A stretch of DNA of 59,590 nt from Bacillus glycinifermentans (lineage in GTDB: Bacteria; Bacillota; Bacilli; Bacillales; Bacillaceae), in the NCBI RefSeq assembly GCF_001042475.2, contig NZ_LECW02000027.1, positions 1 to 59,590 of the forward strand, in the 5' to 3' direction. This document shows, piece after piece, positions 1-11,525 of this stretch. Below the pieces are notes generated by a model, which worked only from the letters and a program-made list of their open reading frames with translations, was not told the DNA's origin and searched no databases. The number at the start of each line of letters is the position of its first letter. Positions within the stretch are counted from its first letter, which is position 1. Made by a program: the position numbers and the translations under genes.

Positions 1-16
1 TAGGACGCCGCCAAGC
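1..16 (+). rRNA. rrf: 3' end of a 5S rRNA (partial)
   Basis: The first 16 bases match the 3' terminus of Bacillus 5S rRNA (TAGGACGCCGCCAAGC), and a strong terminator follows directly. In B. subtilis an rRNA operon lies just before ctsR, so the context fits. Only the tail is present; the rest lies upstream of the window. Confidence 0.85.
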
Positions 17-22
17 AACCTG

Positions 23-53
23 AAAGGCCAGCTTTACTAAGCTGGCCTTTTTT
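23..53 (+). terminator. Rho-independent terminator of the upstream rRNA operon
   Basis: A perfect 10-bp stem (AAAGGCCAGC / GCTGGCCTTT) with an 8-base loop is followed by a T-run. It directly follows the 5S rRNA end and would insulate ctsR from rRNA transcription. Confidence 0.92.
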
Positions 54-122
54 GTCGTGCATTTTTTCTTCGTGTTTTATGACAGTCAAAAGTGGAAATA
101 ATAAAGAGTAAAGAGCAATTAG

Positions 123-151
123 TTGAAAAAAAATAAAAAACCACTTATAGT
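123..151 (+). promoter_or_regulatory. Sigma-A promoter of the ctsR operon
   Basis: TTGAAA at 123-128 and TATAGT at 146-151 are separated by 17 bp, close to the sigma-A consensus. The start point would fall at about 157-160, on the edge of the CtsR operator. In B. subtilis the operon also has a sigma-B promoter. A weak sigma-B-like pair, GTGTTT at 72-77 and TGGAAA at 93-98, is visible here but not secure. Confidence 0.8.
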
Positions 152-159
152 AAGATTAA

Positions 160-176
160 AGTCAAATATAGTCAAA
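160..176 (+). promoter_or_regulatory. CtsR operator (heptad direct repeat)
   Basis: The sequence AGTCAAATATAGTCAAA is a direct repeat of the (A/G)GTCAAA heptad with 3-bp spacing, which is the known CtsR box. A partial third copy (GTCAAG) starts at 177. It lies between the -10 box and the ctsR start, so bound CtsR would block its own operon, as in B. subtilis. Confidence 0.9.
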
Positions 177-198
177 GTCAAGTGAAGGAGGGGGCTGA

Positions 199-663
199 GT
201 GGGGCAAAACATTTCCGATATCATCGAACAATATTTAAAACAAATATTAGAAAAAAACGGGAAGGAAATTTTGGAGATTAAACGGAGCGAAATCGCCGAT
301 AAGTTCCAGTGCGTACCTTCTCAGATCAATTACGTGATCAATACGCGGTTCACAAGTGAACGCGGGTATATTGTTGAAAGCAAACGAGGCGGCGGAGGAT
401 ATATCCGAATTATTAAAATTAAAATGAACGACAAAATCGATTTGATCAATAATATTTTGGATCAAATCTACACAAGGCTTTCGCAGGCTGCTTCAGATGA
501 CATCATTTTACGGCTTTTGGAAAATGGAGTGATCACGGAAAGTGAAGCAAAATTGATGGTCAGTGTAATGGATCGTTCTGTTCTATATATTGATTTACCT
601 GAACGCGATGAGTTAAGAGCTAGAATGATGAAAGCTATGCTGCAATCACTGAAATTTAAGTAA
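199..663 (+). CDS. ctsR: CtsR, repressor of class III heat-shock genes
   Basis: Dimeric transcriptional repressor of clp protease genes. Its 154 residues match the family length. The N-terminal winged helix-turn-helix spans about residues 1-72. The glycine-rich wing tip (R63 followed by four glycines), which inserts into DNA and acts as the heat sensor in B. subtilis, is intact. The C-terminal part is the four-helix domain that McsB phosphorylates on arginines. The GTG start at 199 follows a strong GGAGGGGG ribosome binding site. It is the first gene of ctsR-mcsA-mcsB-clpC and lies just behind a CtsR box, so it is autoregulated. The call rests on near-complete similarity to B. subtilis CtsR as I know it. 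Confidence 0.97.
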   Translation: MGQNISDIIEQYLKQILEKNGKEILEIKRSEIADKFQCVPSQINYVINTRFTSERGYIVESKRGGGGYIRIIKIKMNDKIDLINNILDQIYTRLSQAASDDIILRLLENGVITESEAKLMVSVMDRSVLYIDLPERDELRARMMKAMLQSLKFK

Positions 664-677
664 AGAGGGTGAAAAGC

Positions 678-1235
678 GTGATATGTCAAGAATGTAAAGA
701 AAGGCCGGCAACTTTTCACTTTACGAAAGTCATTAATGGCGAGAAACAAGAAATGCATATTTGCGAACAATGTGCGAAAGAGAACAGTGAATCATACTCT
801 ATGAATGAGAACAACGGATTTTCTATTCATAATTTATTATCCGGTTTGTTGAATTTTGATTCATCATTTACAAACACCGGGGAGGCTCAGCTTTTTCAGC
901 AGCCTGAACAAGTCTTGCGCTGCAAAAAGTGCAATATGTCATTCCCCGAATTCCGAAAAACAGGGCGTTTTGGATGTTCGGAGTGCTATAAAACATTTCA
1001 CTCTTACATCACCCCGATTTTACGAAAAGTCCATAGTGGCAACACCGTCCATGCTGGAAAAATTCCGAAGCGGATCGGCGGAAACCTACATGTGAGAAGA
1101 CAAATCGATACGTTGAAAAGAGAGCTTAACGAATTGATTCAGCAGGAGGAGTTTGAAAAAGCGGCCAATGTCAGGGACCAGATCAGGTCACTAGAACAAA
1201 ACTTAAACACAAACAATAAGGAGGGGGAAGACTGA
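678..1235 (+). CDS. mcsA: McsA, zinc-binding activator of the McsB arginine kinase
   Basis: Partner and activator of McsB; it helps inactivate and degrade CtsR during stress. The 185 residues carry four CXXC pairs (C3/C6, C29/C32, C82/C85, C100/C103) that bind zinc, and a C-terminal UVR motif at about 139-173 of the kind that contacts ClpC. I place the start at GTG 678 because the Shine-Dalgarno sequence AGAGGGTG lies 6 bases upstream and B. subtilis McsA starts at the same residue. An in-frame GTG at 669 lies inside that ribosome site. The stop overlaps the mcsB start by one base, so translation is probably coupled. Confidence 0.95.
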   Translation: MICQECKERPATFHFTKVINGEKQEMHICEQCAKENSESYSMNENNGFSIHNLLSGLLNFDSSFTNTGEAQLFQQPEQVLRCKKCNMSFPEFRKTGRFGCSECYKTFHSYITPILRKVHSGNTVHAGKIPKRIGGNLHVRRQIDTLKRELNELIQQEEFEKAANVRDQIRSLEQNLNTNNKEGED

Positions 1236-2326
1236 TGTCACTGCAGCATTTTATTCAGGACGCTTTAAGCAATTGGATGCGGCAAGAAGGCCCTGAAAGT
1301 GACATCGTGCTGAGCAGCAGGATTCGTCTTGCCCGCAATTTAGAGAAAGTCCGATTTCCCACACTTTTTTCAAATGAAGAGGCTTCAGCCATTATTGCCT
1401 TATTTGAAGAGCAATTCACCGGATATGAAGTGCCGGGCATCGGTAAGTTTGAACTGGTGAAAATGGAGCAGCTTCAGCCGCTGGAGAAAAGGGTGCTTGT
1501 TGAGAAGCATTTGATCAGCCCGCATTTGACAGAAGCCTCTTTCGGTGCGTGCCTTCTTTCTGAAAATGAAGAGGTCAGCATTATGCTGAATGAAGAGGAC
1601 CATGTCCGCATTCAATGCCTGTTCCCTGGGTTTCAGCTGTCTGAAGCTTTAAAAGCAACCAATCAAGTCGATGATTGGATTGAAGAAAGAATCGATTACG
1701 CTTTCTCTGAGCAAAGAGGCTATTTGACAAGCTGCCCTACGAATGTGGGAACGGGACTCAGGGCATCTGTCATGATGCACCTTCCTGCTCTCGTATTAAC
1801 AAGGCAAATTAATCGAATTATACCGGCAATTAATCAATTGGGCCTTGTGGTTAGAGGAATTTACGGTGAAGGCAGCGAAGCTTTAGGGAATATCTTTCAA
1901 ATTTCGAATCAAATCACTCTTGGAAAATCGGAGCATGACATTGTTGAAGACCTTAACAGCGTGGTTGCCCAGTTAATCGAACAAGAACGGTCTGCGAGGA
2001 GGGCGCTTTATCAGACTTCGCAAATCGAGCTTGAAGACCGTGTCTACAGATCTTACGGCGTTTTATCGAACTGTCGGATGATCGAATCAAAAGAGACGGC
2101 AAGATGCCTTTCAGACGTTCGGCTCGGAATTGACCTCGGTATCATTAAAGGTCTTTCGAGGAATATATTGAATGAGCTGATGATTCTAACTCAGCCCGGT
2201 TTCCTGCAGCAATATTCGGGAGGCGCATTAAGGGCTAACGAGAGGGACATCAGGAGAGCAGCCCTCATCAGAGAACGATTGAAATTAGAAAACAACGGCA
2301 ATAGACAGGAGGATGAAACGGTATGA
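1235..2326 (+). CDS. mcsB: McsB, protein arginine kinase
   Basis: Phosphagen-kinase-fold enzyme that phosphorylates arginine residues on proteins. This releases CtsR from DNA and tags substrates for ClpCP. It has 363 residues, as usual. The ATP-binding arginine-rich segment (SSRIRLARN, residues 27-35) and the active-site loop with catalytic C167 ([11 protein letters not shown]) are intact. It overlaps mcsA by one base and clpC by four, and a good site (AGGAGG) for clpC lies within its 3' end. It works with McsA, YwlE phosphatase (not in this window) and ClpC in protein quality control. Confidence 0.97.
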   Translation: MSLQHFIQDALSNWMRQEGPESDIVLSSRIRLARNLEKVRFPTLFSNEEASAIIALFEEQFTGYEVPGIGKFELVKMEQLQPLEKRVLVEKHLISPHLTEASFGACLLSENEEVSIMLNEEDHVRIQCLFPGFQLSEALKATNQVDDWIEERIDYAFSEQRGYLTSCPTNVGTGLRASVMMHLPALVLTRQINRIIPAINQLGLVVRGIYGEGSEALGNIFQISNQITLGKSEHDIVEDLNSVVAQLIEQERSARRALYQTSQIELEDRVYRSYGVLSNCRMIESKETARCLSDVRLGIDLGIIKGLSRNILNELMILTQPGFLQQYSGGALRANERDIRRAALIRERLKLENNGNRQEDETV

Positions 2327-4755
2327 TGTTTGGAAGATTCACAGAAAGAGCACAAAAAGTATTGGCGCTTGCCCAAGAAGAGGCTCTGCGTCTCGGGCAC
2401 AATAATATTGGAACTGAGCATATCCTGCTGGGACTTGTCCGCGAGGGAGAAGGGATTGCTGCAAAGGCGCTGCAGGCGCTGGGACTCAGCCCCGATAAAA
2501 TACAAAAAGAGGTCGAAAGCCTGATCGGCCGCGGACAGGAAATGTCCCAGTCCATTCACTATACACCGAGGGCAAAAAAAGTGACGGAACTTGCGATGGA
2601 TGAAGCGAGGAAGCTCGGGCATTCATATGTCGGAACCGAGCACATCCTCCTGGGATTAATTCGTGAAGGCGAAGGCGTCGCTGCCAGAGTGCTGAACAAT
2701 TTGGGCGTCAGCTTGAATAAAGCAAGACAACAGGTGCTGCAGCTGTTGGGCAGCAATGAGAGCGGAGGCGGTGCGTCCGGGGCAAATAGCAATGCCAACA
2801 CACCTACCTTGGACAGCCTCGCCCGCGATTTGACCGCGATTGCGAAAGAGGACAGCCTCGATCCGGTCATCGGGCGCAGCAAAGAAATTCAGCGCGTCAT
2901 CGAAGTACTGAGCCGCAGAACGAAAAACAATCCTGTGTTAATCGGGGAGCCCGGCGTCGGTAAGACAGCGATAGCTGAAGGCTTAGCCCAGCAGATTATC
3001 AATAATGAAGTACCTGAAATTTTACGCGACAAGCGGGTGATGACGCTTGATATGGGAACTGTTGTTGCAGGTACAAAATACCGCGGGGAATTTGAAGACC
3101 GCCTTAAAAAAGTAATGGACGAAATCCGTCAGGCAGGAAACATCATCCTGTTTATCGATGAACTTCATACATTAATTGGTGCAGGCGGCGCTGAAGGCGC
3201 AATTGACGCCTCCAATATCCTGAAGCCTTCCCTGGCGCGCGGAGAATTGCAATGCATCGGGGCTACAACACTTGACGAATATCGTAAATACATTGAAAAA
3301 GACGCTGCGCTTGAACGGCGCTTTCAGCCGATTCAGGTAGACCAGCCGTCACCTGAGGAAAGCATTCAGATTTTGAAAGGGCTGCGTGACCGTTATGAAG
3401 CACATCACCGCGTCTCTATCACTGACGAAGCGATCGAAGCCGCTGTTAAACTGTCAGACCGGTATATTTCCGACCGCTTCCTGCCTGACAAAGCGATCGA
3501 TTTAATCGATGAGGCCGGTTCAAAGGTTCGCCTGCGTTCATTTACAACGCCTCCTAACCTGAAAGAGCTTGAACAAAAGCTCGATGAAGTCCGTAAAGAA
3601 AAAGATGCCGCAGTTCAAAGCCAGGAATTTGAAAAAGCAGCGTCATTGCGTGATACGGAGCAGCGTTTGCGGGAACAGGTAGAAGAAACGAAGAAAACGT
3701 GGAAAGAAAAGCAGGGGCAAGAAAACTCCGAAGTGACGGTTGACGATATTGCGATGGTTGTATCAAGCTGGACCGGAGTGCCTGTGTCAAAAATCGCTCA
3801 GACTGAAACAGATAAGCTGCTGAATATGGAAAGCATTCTTCATTCGCGGGTTATCGGTCAGGATGAAGCGGTAGTCGCCGTTGCGAAAGCAGTAAGACGT
3901 GCGCGCGCCGGACTGAAAGATCCGAAACGTCCGATCGGCTCGTTTATTTTCCTCGGACCGACCGGCGTCGGCAAAACAGAGCTTGCCCGCGCGCTTGCGG
4001 AATCGATTTTCGGTGATGAAGAAGCGATGATCCGCATCGATATGTCAGAGTATATGGAGAAGCATTCGACATCAAGACTCGTCGGTTCTCCTCCGGGATA
4101 TGTCGGCTATGATGAGGGCGGACAGCTTACTGAAAAGGTGAGAAGAAAACCTTATTCAGTCGTCCTGCTCGATGAGATTGAAAAAGCCCACCCTGACGTC
4201 TTCAATATTCTGCTGCAAGTGCTTGAAGACGGCCGTTTGACCGATTCAAAAGGACGCACTGTTGACTTTAGAAATACGATCCTGATTATGACGTCAAACG
4301 TCGGCGCAAGCGAGCTGAGAAGAAATAAATACGTCGGGTTTAACGTACAGGACGAAACGCAGAATTACAAAGATATGAAAGACAAAGTGATGGGCGAATT
4401 AAAACGCGCCTTCAGACCGGAGTTCATCAACCGGATTGATGAAATTATCGTTTTCCACTCACTGGAGAAAAAACATTTGAAAGACATCGTCTCCCTCATG
4501 TCAGACCAATTGACAAAGCGTCTGAAAGAACAGGACCTTTCCATTGAATTGACAGAGGCGGCAAAAGAAAAAATCGCCGAAGAAGGCGTTGACCTTGAAT
4601 ACGGAGCCCGTCCGCTCAGAAGAGCCATCCAGAAACACGTCGAAGACCGGCTGTCTGAAGAGCTCTTGAAGGGCAATATTACAAAAGGACAGCATATCGT
4701 GCTCGATGTAGAAAACGGAGAGTTTGTCGTAAAAACAGAAGCTAAAACGAACTAA
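2323..4755 (+). CDS. clpC: ClpC, AAA+ unfoldase of the ClpCP protease
   Basis: Hsp100 ATPase that unfolds substrates and feeds them to ClpP, using adaptors such as McsB and MecA. The protein has 810 residues. Two Clp N-repeats cover about 1-150. AAA-1 has Walker A GEPGVGKT at 208-215. A UVR-type linker or middle domain lies at about 415-470, and AAA-2 has Walker A GPTGVGKT at about residue 550. The two-domain layout with an M-domain and C-terminal D2-small domain is complete. The ATG at 2323 is chosen; a second ATG at 2326 follows directly. It is the last gene of the CtsR operon, and a hairpin follows at 4773-4799. Confidence 0.98.
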   Translation: MMFGRFTERAQKVLALAQEEALRLGHNNIGTEHILLGLVREGEGIAAKALQALGLSPDKIQKEVESLIGRGQEMSQSIHYTPRAKKVTELAMDEARKLGHSYVGTEHILLGLIREGEGVAARVLNNLGVSLNKARQQVLQLLGSNESGGGASGANSNANTPTLDSLARDLTAIAKEDSLDPVIGRSKEIQRVIEVLSRRTKNNPVLIGEPGVGKTAIAEGLAQQIINNEVPEILRDKRVMTLDMGTVVAGTKYRGEFEDRLKKVMDEIRQAGNIILFIDELHTLIGAGGAEGAIDASNILKPSLARGELQCIGATTLDEYRKYIEKDAALERRFQPIQVDQPSPEESIQILKGLRDRYEAHHRVSITDEAIEAAVKLSDRYISDRFLPDKAIDLIDEAGSKVRLRSFTTPPNLKELEQKLDEVRKEKDAAVQSQEFEKAASLRDTEQRLREQVEETKKTWKEKQGQENSEVTVDDIAMVVSSWTGVPVSKIAQTETDKLLNMESILHSRVIGQDEAVVAVAKAVRRARAGLKDPKRPIGSFIFLGPTGVGKTELARALAESIFGDEEAMIRIDMSEYMEKHSTSRLVGSPPGYVGYDEGGQLTEKVRRKPYSVVLLDEIEKAHPDVFNILLQVLEDGRLTDSKGRTVDFRNTILIMTSNVGASELRRNKYVGFNVQDETQNYKDMKDKVMGELKRAFRPEFINRIDEIIVFHSLEKKHLKDIVSLMSDQLTKRLKEQDLSIELTEAAKEKIAEEGVDLEYGARPLRRAIQKHVEDRLSEELLKGNITKGQHIVLDVENGEFVVKTEAKTN

Positions 4756-4768
4756 TATAGAGAAAAAA

Positions 4769-4806
4769 GAAAGAGGCATACGTTTGACCAGTATGCCTCA
4801 CTTTCT
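4769..4806 (+). terminator. Hairpin between clpC and radA, probable weak terminator
   Basis: A 9-bp perfect stem (GAGGCATAC / GTATGCCTC) with a 9-base loop is flanked by GAAA and CTTTC, which can extend pairing. There is no long T-run, so some readthrough into radA is likely. Its place right after clpC suggests partial termination of the heat-shock operon. Confidence 0.55.
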
Positions 4807-4831
4807 TATAAAAGGGAGATTTAAAAAATCT

Positions 4832-6211
4832 ATGGCTAAAACAAAGACTAAATTTATCTGCCAATCGTGCGGTTATGAGTCCGCCAAGTGGATGGGAAAG
4901 TGCCCGGGATGCGGCGCATGGAACACGATGGTGGAAGAAACGGTTAAAAAGCCGGCCGCCAACCGAAGAACCGCTTTTGCACATTCCGTTCAAAGGGTTC
5001 AGAAACCGTCGCCCATCTCATCGATCGAAACGACGGAAGAGCCGCGAATCAAGACGAAACTGGGCGAATTCAACCGTGTGTTGGGCGATGGAATCGTCAA
5101 GGGCTCGCTTGTCTTAATCGGAGGCGATCCCGGTATCGGAAAGTCGACATTGCTGCTGCAGGTATCTGCCCAGCTTGCCGATGCCAATGAAAACGTCCTG
5201 TACATATCAGGAGAAGAATCTGTCAAACAAACAAAGCTGAGAGCGGACCGGCTTGGGATCAACAATTCAACTCTGCACGTTTTATCTGAAACCGATATGG
5301 AGTATATTACGTCTTCTATAGAAGAGATGAACCCTTCATTTGTTGTGGTGGATTCGATTCAAACCGTTTATCAAAGCGACATTACCTCTGCCCCGGGCAG
5401 CGTGTCCCAGGTAAGGGAGTGTACCGCGGAGCTGATGAGGATTGCCAAAACAAAAGGAATTCCGATTTTTATCGTCGGACACGTCACGAAAGAAGGATCG
5501 ATTGCCGGACCGAGACTGCTTGAACATATGGTCGACACCGTCCTTTATTTTGAAGGGGAGAGGCATCATACCTTCCGGATTTTACGAGCCGTCAAAAACC
5601 GGTTCGGTTCGACAAATGAAATGGGGATTTTTGAGATGAGGGAAGAAGGCCTCACAGAGGTGCTGAACCCGTCGGAAATTTTTCTTGAAGAGCGTTCGGC
5701 GGGCGCAGCCGGATCGAGCGTCGTAGCGTCAATGGAAGGGACGAGGCCGGTCCTCGTCGAAATTCAGGCGCTGATTTCGCCGACAAGCTTCGGCAATCCC
5801 CGCAGGATGGCTACCGGGATCGATCATAACCGTGTGTCGCTATTGATGGCCGTGCTGGAAAAAAGGGTCGGTCTGCTTCTTCAAAACCAGGATGCCTATT
5901 TAAAAGTTGCCGGCGGCGTGAAGCTCGACGAACCGGCGATAGACCTTGCCGTTGCCGTGAGCATTGCGTCAAGCTTCCGGGATACCCCGCCGAGTCCGAC
6001 CGATTGTTTTATAGGTGAGGTCGGGCTGACAGGAGAGGTCCGCAGAGTATCGAGAATCGAACAGAGGGTTCAGGAAGCGGCCAAGCTCGGGTTCAAGAGA
6101 ATGATCATCCCTGCCGCAAATGCGGACGGATGGACAAAACCGAAAGGAATTGAGGTCGTCGGTGTTGAAAATGTAGCTGAGGCTCTTCGAACTTCATTAG
6201 GAGGATCATAA
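4832..6211 (+). CDS. radA: RadA (Sms), DNA repair ATPase
   Basis: RecA-like DnaB-type helicase that helps branch migration and processing of recombination intermediates, also in transformation. The 459 residues contain an N-terminal zinc finger (C10, C13, C24, C27), a Walker A at 98-106 (GDPGIGKST), the KNRFG motif typical of RadA, and a C-terminal Lon-protease-like domain. I chose ATG 4832 by match to B. subtilis RadA; the ribosome site AAGGGAG is 13 bases away, rather far. Upstream in-frame starts fall inside the clpC hairpin and are less likely. One odd residue is D86 in [10 protein letters not shown], where most RadA proteins have glycine. disA follows after 3 bases. Confidence 0.96.
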   Translation: MAKTKTKFICQSCGYESAKWMGKCPGCGAWNTMVEETVKKPAANRRTAFAHSVQRVQKPSPISSIETTEEPRIKTKLGEFNRVLGDGIVKGSLVLIGGDPGIGKSTLLLQVSAQLADANENVLYISGEESVKQTKLRADRLGINNSTLHVLSETDMEYITSSIEEMNPSFVVVDSIQTVYQSDITSAPGSVSQVRECTAELMRIAKTKGIPIFIVGHVTKEGSIAGPRLLEHMVDTVLYFEGERHHTFRILRAVKNRFGSTNEMGIFEMREEGLTEVLNPSEIFLEERSAGAAGSSVVASMEGTRPVLVEIQALISPTSFGNPRRMATGIDHNRVSLLMAVLEKRVGLLLQNQDAYLKVAGGVKLDEPAIDLAVAVSIASSFRDTPPSPTDCFIGEVGLTGEVRRVSRIEQRVQEAAKLGFKRMIIPAANADGWTKPKGIEVVGVENVAEALRTSLGGS

Positions 6212-6214
6212 TAG

Positions 6215-7291
6215 ATGGAAAAAGAAAAAAAAGGAGCGAAACAGGACCTTTCAGAAATTTTGCAGTTTGTCGCGCCGGGGACGCCCCTCCGCGAGGGAAT
6301 CGAAAATGTGCTGCGGGCGAAAACGGGCGGGTTAATCGTCGTCGGTTTTAACGATAAAGTAAAAGAGGTTGTTGACGGCGGATTTCACATTAATTCCGCT
6401 TTTTCACCCGCCCATTTGTACGAGCTTGCGAAAATGGACGGTGCGATTATTCTGAGCGATTCGGGACAGAAAATTCTCTATGCCAATACGCAGCTCATGC
6501 CGGAAGCCACGATTCCTTCCTCGGAAACAGGGATGAGGCACAGAACCGCGGAGCGTGTGGCAAAGCAGACAGGGTGCCTGATCATCGCCATATCCGAAAG
6601 ACGGAATGTGATCACGCTTTATCAGGAAAACATGAAATATATTTTAAAAGATATCGGCTTTATTTTAACAAAAGCCAATCAGGCGATTCAGACTCTTGAA
6701 AAATACAAGCTGATTTTAGACAATGCCATTTCGACATTGAGCGCTTTGGAGTTCGAAGAGCTCGTCACATTCGGCGACGTCATTTCCGTGATGCATCGCT
6801 ATGAAATGGTGCTGAGAATCAAAAATGAGATTAATATGTATATTAAAGAGCTGGGCACGGAAGGACATTTAATCAGGCTCCAAGTCAGCGAGCTGATCAC
6901 GGACATGGAGCAGGAAGCGGCCCTCTTTGTGAAAGACTATGTCAAAGAAAAAATCAAAGACCCGTTCGTCCTTTTAAAACAGCTTCAAGATATGTCAAGC
7001 TTTGAATTGCTGGATGATTCCATTCTGCTGAAGCTTCTAGGTTATTCAGCTACTACGAATATGGAGGAATATGTGTTCCCGCGCGGTTACAGACTTCTTC
7101 ATAAAATACCCCGTCTTCCTATGCCGATCGTCGAAAATGTTGTTGAAGCGTTTGGCCATTTAAAGCTTATTATCGAGGCTGATGTAAAAGAATTAGATGA
7201 AGTGGAAGGAATTGGAGCTGTTCGTGCCCAAAAGATAAAGAAAGGGTTAAAACGGCTTCAGGAAAAACATTATATCGATAGACAGCTGTAA
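6215..7291 (+). CDS. disA: DisA, DNA-scanning c-di-AMP synthase
   Basis: Octameric diadenylate cyclase that makes c-di-AMP from two ATP while scanning DNA, stopping at branched structures. The DAC domain fills about residues 1-145 and has the DGA (75-77) and RHRT (108-111) motifs needed for catalysis. A helical spine follows, and a C-terminal helix-hairpin-helix domain (about 290-358) binds DNA. The length of 358 is close to the 360 of B. subtilis. It is translationally linked to radA, whose product is known to bind and inhibit DisA, so the pairing makes functional sense. Confidence 0.97.
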   Translation: MEKEKKGAKQDLSEILQFVAPGTPLREGIENVLRAKTGGLIVVGFNDKVKEVVDGGFHINSAFSPAHLYELAKMDGAIILSDSGQKILYANTQLMPEATIPSSETGMRHRTAERVAKQTGCLIIAISERRNVITLYQENMKYILKDIGFILTKANQAIQTLEKYKLILDNAISTLSALEFEELVTFGDVISVMHRYEMVLRIKNEINMYIKELGTEGHLIRLQVSELITDMEQEAALFVKDYVKEKIKDPFVLLKQLQDMSSFELLDDSILLKLLGYSATTNMEEYVFPRGYRLLHKIPRLPMPIVENVVEAFGHLKLIIEADVKELDEVEGIGAVRAQKIKKGLKRLQEKHYIDRQL

Positions 7292-7310
7292 GAAATTTTC
7301 ATGGAACCGA

Positions 7311-7339
7311 TTAAAAATTGCAATTTATGGGTATATTAT
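7311..7339 (+). promoter_or_regulatory. Possible sigma-A promoter for yacL
   Basis: TTAAAA at 7311-7316 and TATTAT at 7334-7339 are 17 bp apart in the 119-bp gap after disA. The -35 box is weak, so this is tentative. Confidence 0.4.
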
Positions 7340-7410
7340 TTTTACTTTTTGTTTTCCCTTTAAACAGCTGCTTTCATAAAAAATAAACGATAATAAAAGG
7401 AGGTGAAGGT

Positions 7411-8499
7411 ATGTTGAAGCGAATAGTTTTAGCGTTCTTTGCGATTTTGGGAGGCGTTACCGGTATTTTTCTAATACCGGAATTGTTTGTGCTGTTAAAC
7501 GCACAGGACATACCTTTAATAACAAACCCGTATACGTCCGCTTGTTTGGGAGCCGTCATCTTTTTTCTGCTGGGCATCTGGTGTGCGGATCATGTGATCA
7601 ACTGGGTGAAAGGGATTGAGGATTCTCTAATAAAAGCGCCTGTATCAGATTTGCTGTTCGGATCTTTAGGATTAATCTTCGGACTTATGCTAGCTTTCCT
7701 AATCGTCAATGTCATCCCGTTAAAAAACATCCCGTATCAGCTGATCAGTACGGTCATCCCGATCGTTCTCGCCGCTTTTCTCGGCTATCTCGGATTCCGG
7801 GTAGGCTTTAAGAAAAAAGATGAGATGCTCACGCTGTTCTCGTCCCGGAAGAAAAAAGGAAATGCTGAAGAAGAGCGGACTGAAGAGGACAAAAAGCTGA
7901 AAATTTTAGATACAAGTGTTATTATTGATGGGAGAATTGCTGATATTTGTCAGACCGGATTTCTCGAAGGTGTCATTGTGATTCCGCAGTTTGTGCTGGA
8001 AGAGCTCCAGCATATCGCCGACTCTTCTGACGTCCTTAAACGAAACAGGGGACGAAGAGGGCTTGATATTTTAAACCGGATTCAAAAGGAACTGGATATC
8101 AAAGTTGAAATCTATGAAGGCGACTTTGAGGATATTCAAGAGGTCGATAGCAAACTGGTCAAGCTTGCAAAGCTGACGTCCGGGGTCGTCGTCACAAACG
8201 ATTTCAATTTAAACAAAGTATGCGAGCTTCAGAAAGTCGCCGTATTGAACATAAATGATCTGGCCAACGCCGTTAAACCTGTCGTGCTTCCAGGGGAAGA
8301 AATGAAAGTGCAGGTGATTAAAGACGGTAAGGAACATAACCAGGGCGTGGCGTATTTGGACGATGGCACAATGATTGTTGTAGAAGAGGGACGAAACTAT
8401 ATCGGCAAACACATTGATGTGCTTGTAACCAGTGTGCTGCAGACAGCGGCCGGCAGAATGATTTTCGCCAAGCCGAAACTGCTGGAAAAGGCGCTTTAA
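7411..8499 (+). CDS. yacL: YacL, membrane protein with PIN and TRAM domains
   Basis: This 362-residue protein has about four N-terminal transmembrane helices (residues 1-135) and a charged linker. A PIN-type nuclease-like domain follows (from about 166, [14 protein letters not shown] with the usual acidic residues), then a C-terminal TRAM RNA-binding domain (about 300-360). The family is widespread in Firmicutes. The domains suggest a membrane-anchored ribonuclease, but I know of no firmly proven substrate. The ATG follows AAAGGAGGTGA. It sits between disA and ispD, and ispD starts 15 bases downstream, so it probably shares their transcript. Confidence 0.93.
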   Translation: MLKRIVLAFFAILGGVTGIFLIPELFVLLNAQDIPLITNPYTSACLGAVIFFLLGIWCADHVINWVKGIEDSLIKAPVSDLLFGSLGLIFGLMLAFLIVNVIPLKNIPYQLISTVIPIVLAAFLGYLGFRVGFKKKDEMLTLFSSRKKKGNAEEERTEEDKKLKILDTSVIIDGRIADICQTGFLEGVIVIPQFVLEELQHIADSSDVLKRNRGRRGLDILNRIQKELDIKVEIYEGDFEDIQEVDSKLVKLAKLTSGVVVTNDFNLNKVCELQKVAVLNINDLANAVKPVVLPGEEMKVQVIKDGKEHNQGVAYLDDGTMIVVEEGRNYIGKHIDVLVTSVLQTAAGRMIFAKPKLLEKAL

Positions 8500-9679
<1,180 letters not shown>

Positions 9680-9685
9680 TTCATT

Positions 9686-9714
9686 TTGAAGACCATTTCA
9701 TTTGATGATAGAAT
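9686..9714 (+). promoter_or_regulatory. Sigma-A promoter of gltX (extended -10)
   Basis: TTGAAG at 9686-9691 and TAGAAT at 9709-9714 are 17 bp apart, with TGA just before the -10 box (extended -10 element). It fits the 80-bp gap before gltX. Confidence 0.7.
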
Positions 9715-9759
9715 AAATATAAATTTGAACTCTGATTGAGACGAAAGGAAGTTTGACAG

Positions 9760-11220
9760 ATGGGAAACGAAGTTCGGGTCCGTTATGCACCGAGCCCTAC
9801 CGGCCATTTACATATCGGAAATGCAAGAACCGCTCTCTTCAATTATTTATTTGCCCGCAGCCAAGGCGGAAAATTCATTATCCGGATTGAAGACACGGAT
9901 AAAAAGCGGAATATCGAAGGCGGGGAGCAGAGCCAGCTCAACTACTTGAAGTGGCTCGGCATCGATTGGGATGAAAGCATCGATGTCGGCGGAGAATATG
10001 GACCGTACCGTCAATCTGAAAGAAATGACATTTACAAAACATATTATGACGAGCTTCTTGAGAAAGGCCTCGCCTATAAGTGCTACTGTACAGAGGAAGA
10101 GCTTGAAAAAGAGCGCGAGGAACAGGCGGCCCGCGGAGAAATGCCGCGCTACTCCGGAAAATGCCGCAACCTGACAAAAGAAGAACAGGAAAAGCTTGAG
10201 GCTGAAGGAAGGAAGCCGAGCATCCGCTTTAAAGTTCCTCAAGGGGAAGTCATCACCTTCAAGGATATCGTCAAAGATGAGATTTCATTCGAGTCGGACG
10301 GCATCGGCGATTTCGTTATCGTTAAAAAAGACGGAACGCCAACCTACAATTTCGCGGTAGCAGTCGATGACTATTTAATGAAAATGACGCATGTGCTTCG
10401 CGGGGAAGACCACATTTCAAATACGCCGAAGCAGATTATGATCTACAATGCGTTTGGCTGGGATATCCCGGTATTTGGACATATGACGCTGATCGTCAAC
10501 GAAAATCGCAAAAAGCTCAGCAAACGGGATGAATCGATCATCCAGTTTATCGAGCAATATGAAGAGCTCGGCTATCTGCCGGAAGCGCTGTTCAACTTTA
10601 TCGCGCTGCTCGGATGGTCTCCGGTCGGAGAAGAAGAGCTGTTTACAAAAGAGCAGTTTATCGAGATATTTGATGTGAACCGTTTGTCAAAATCACCGGC
10701 TGTGTTTGACGCGCATAAACTGAAATGGGTCAACAACCAGTATGTGAAAAAGCTTGACCTTGATCAGGTCATCGATCTCGCGGTACCACATTTGCAAAAA
10801 GCCGGCAAAGTATCTGAAGAGCTTTCCGAGAGCGAACGCGAATGGGTCTGCAAGCTGATTTCCCTATACCAGGATCAATTAAGCTACGGCGCTGAAATCG
10901 TCGAGTTAACAGAGTTGTTCTTTAAAGAAGAAATCGAGTATAATCGTGAAGCAAGGACTGTTTTAGATGAAGAGCAGGTGCCTGAAGTGCTGAGTGCATT
11001 CGCCGAACAGCTCGAACAGCTCGAAGAATTCACCGCAGATCAGATCAAAGCATCGATCAAAGCAGTTCAAAAAGAAACGGGGCATAAAGGGAAAAAACTG
11101 TTTATGCCGATCCGCGTCGCGACAACCGGACAGACACACGGTCCGGAGCTGCCGCAGTCCATTGAATTATTAGGAAAAGACACCGTATTAAAACGTCTGA
11201 GTACATTGATCAATAAGTAA
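9760..11220 (+). CDS. gltX: GltX, glutamyl-tRNA synthetase
   Basis: Class I aminoacyl-tRNA synthetase. In Bacillus it is the non-discriminating type that charges tRNA-Glu and also misacylates tRNA-Gln, for later amidation by GatCAB. The 486 residues carry the HIGH-type motif ([12 protein letters not shown], from about residue 11) and the KMSKS-type motif KLSKR (about residue 252), followed by the helical anticodon-binding domain. The length is close to the 483 of B. subtilis. A T-box leader for cysteine follows, so the cys genes can be controlled separately from gltX on the same or a new transcript. Confidence 0.97.
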   Translation: MGNEVRVRYAPSPTGHLHIGNARTALFNYLFARSQGGKFIIRIEDTDKKRNIEGGEQSQLNYLKWLGIDWDESIDVGGEYGPYRQSERNDIYKTYYDELLEKGLAYKCYCTEEELEKEREEQAARGEMPRYSGKCRNLTKEEQEKLEAEGRKPSIRFKVPQGEVITFKDIVKDEISFESDGIGDFVIVKKDGTPTYNFAVAVDDYLMKMTHVLRGEDHISNTPKQIMIYNAFGWDIPVFGHMTLIVNENRKKLSKRDESIIQFIEQYEELGYLPEALFNFIALLGWSPVGEEELFTKEQFIEIFDVNRLSKSPAVFDAHKLKWVNNQYVKKLDLDQVIDLAVPHLQKAGKVSEELSESEREWVCKLISLYQDQLSYGAEIVELTELFFKEEIEYNREARTVLDEEQVPEVLSAFAEQLEQLEEFTADQIKASIKAVQKETGHKGKKLFMPIRVATTGQTHGPELPQSIELLGKDTVLKRLSTLINK

Positions 11221-11227
11221 AATCGTT

Positions 11228-11470
11228 GACAGGGAGAAGTATAAAGCCAGCGGCCTTTAAAGAGAGAGTCTTCATCGGCTGGAAAAGACTTAAGCGCCGG
11301 GCTTTAGAAATGCACCTCTTGAGACCTTTGAAGAACGTTCGCGAAACAAGTATTCAAAGGCGGTATCCGCCGTTATGGATTCGAGTTTGAGAAAACAGAT
11401 CCGCTGTTTTCTAAACAGAGTGGAACCGCGTGTAAAAAGCGTCTCTGTCATCAGACAGAGGCGTTTTTTT
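11228..11470 (+). promoter_or_regulatory. Cysteine T-box leader of cysE-cysS
   Basis: A tRNA-sensing leader. The T-box core AGAGTGGAACCGCG lies at 11417-11430. A terminator stem follows at 11437-11466 (GTCTCTGTC, loop ATCA, GACAGAGGC, then seven T). Stem I closes by GGGAG near 11232 pairing with CTCTT at 11316-11320. Its 3' side carries UGC at 11311-11313 followed by A, as expected for a specifier codon; UGC is a cysteine codon. Uncharged tRNA-Cys would favour the antiterminator and expression of cysE and cysS. A TTGACA at 11226 has no properly spaced -10 and is not called a promoter. Confidence 0.92.
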
Positions 11471-11525
11471 ATACGCAAAACAGATAACAGCAGAAAGCAG
11501 GAAGCGGGGAACGGGGGGAAATCGT

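Noticed and set aside
4784..4831. Longer N-terminus for RadA
   Set aside because: The added codons lie in the clpC hairpin and are not part of the family. MAKTK is the usual start.
11226..11245. TTGACA followed by TATAAA after gltX, promoter-like
   Set aside because: The spacing is only 8 bp. The bases are better explained as the base of T-box stem I.
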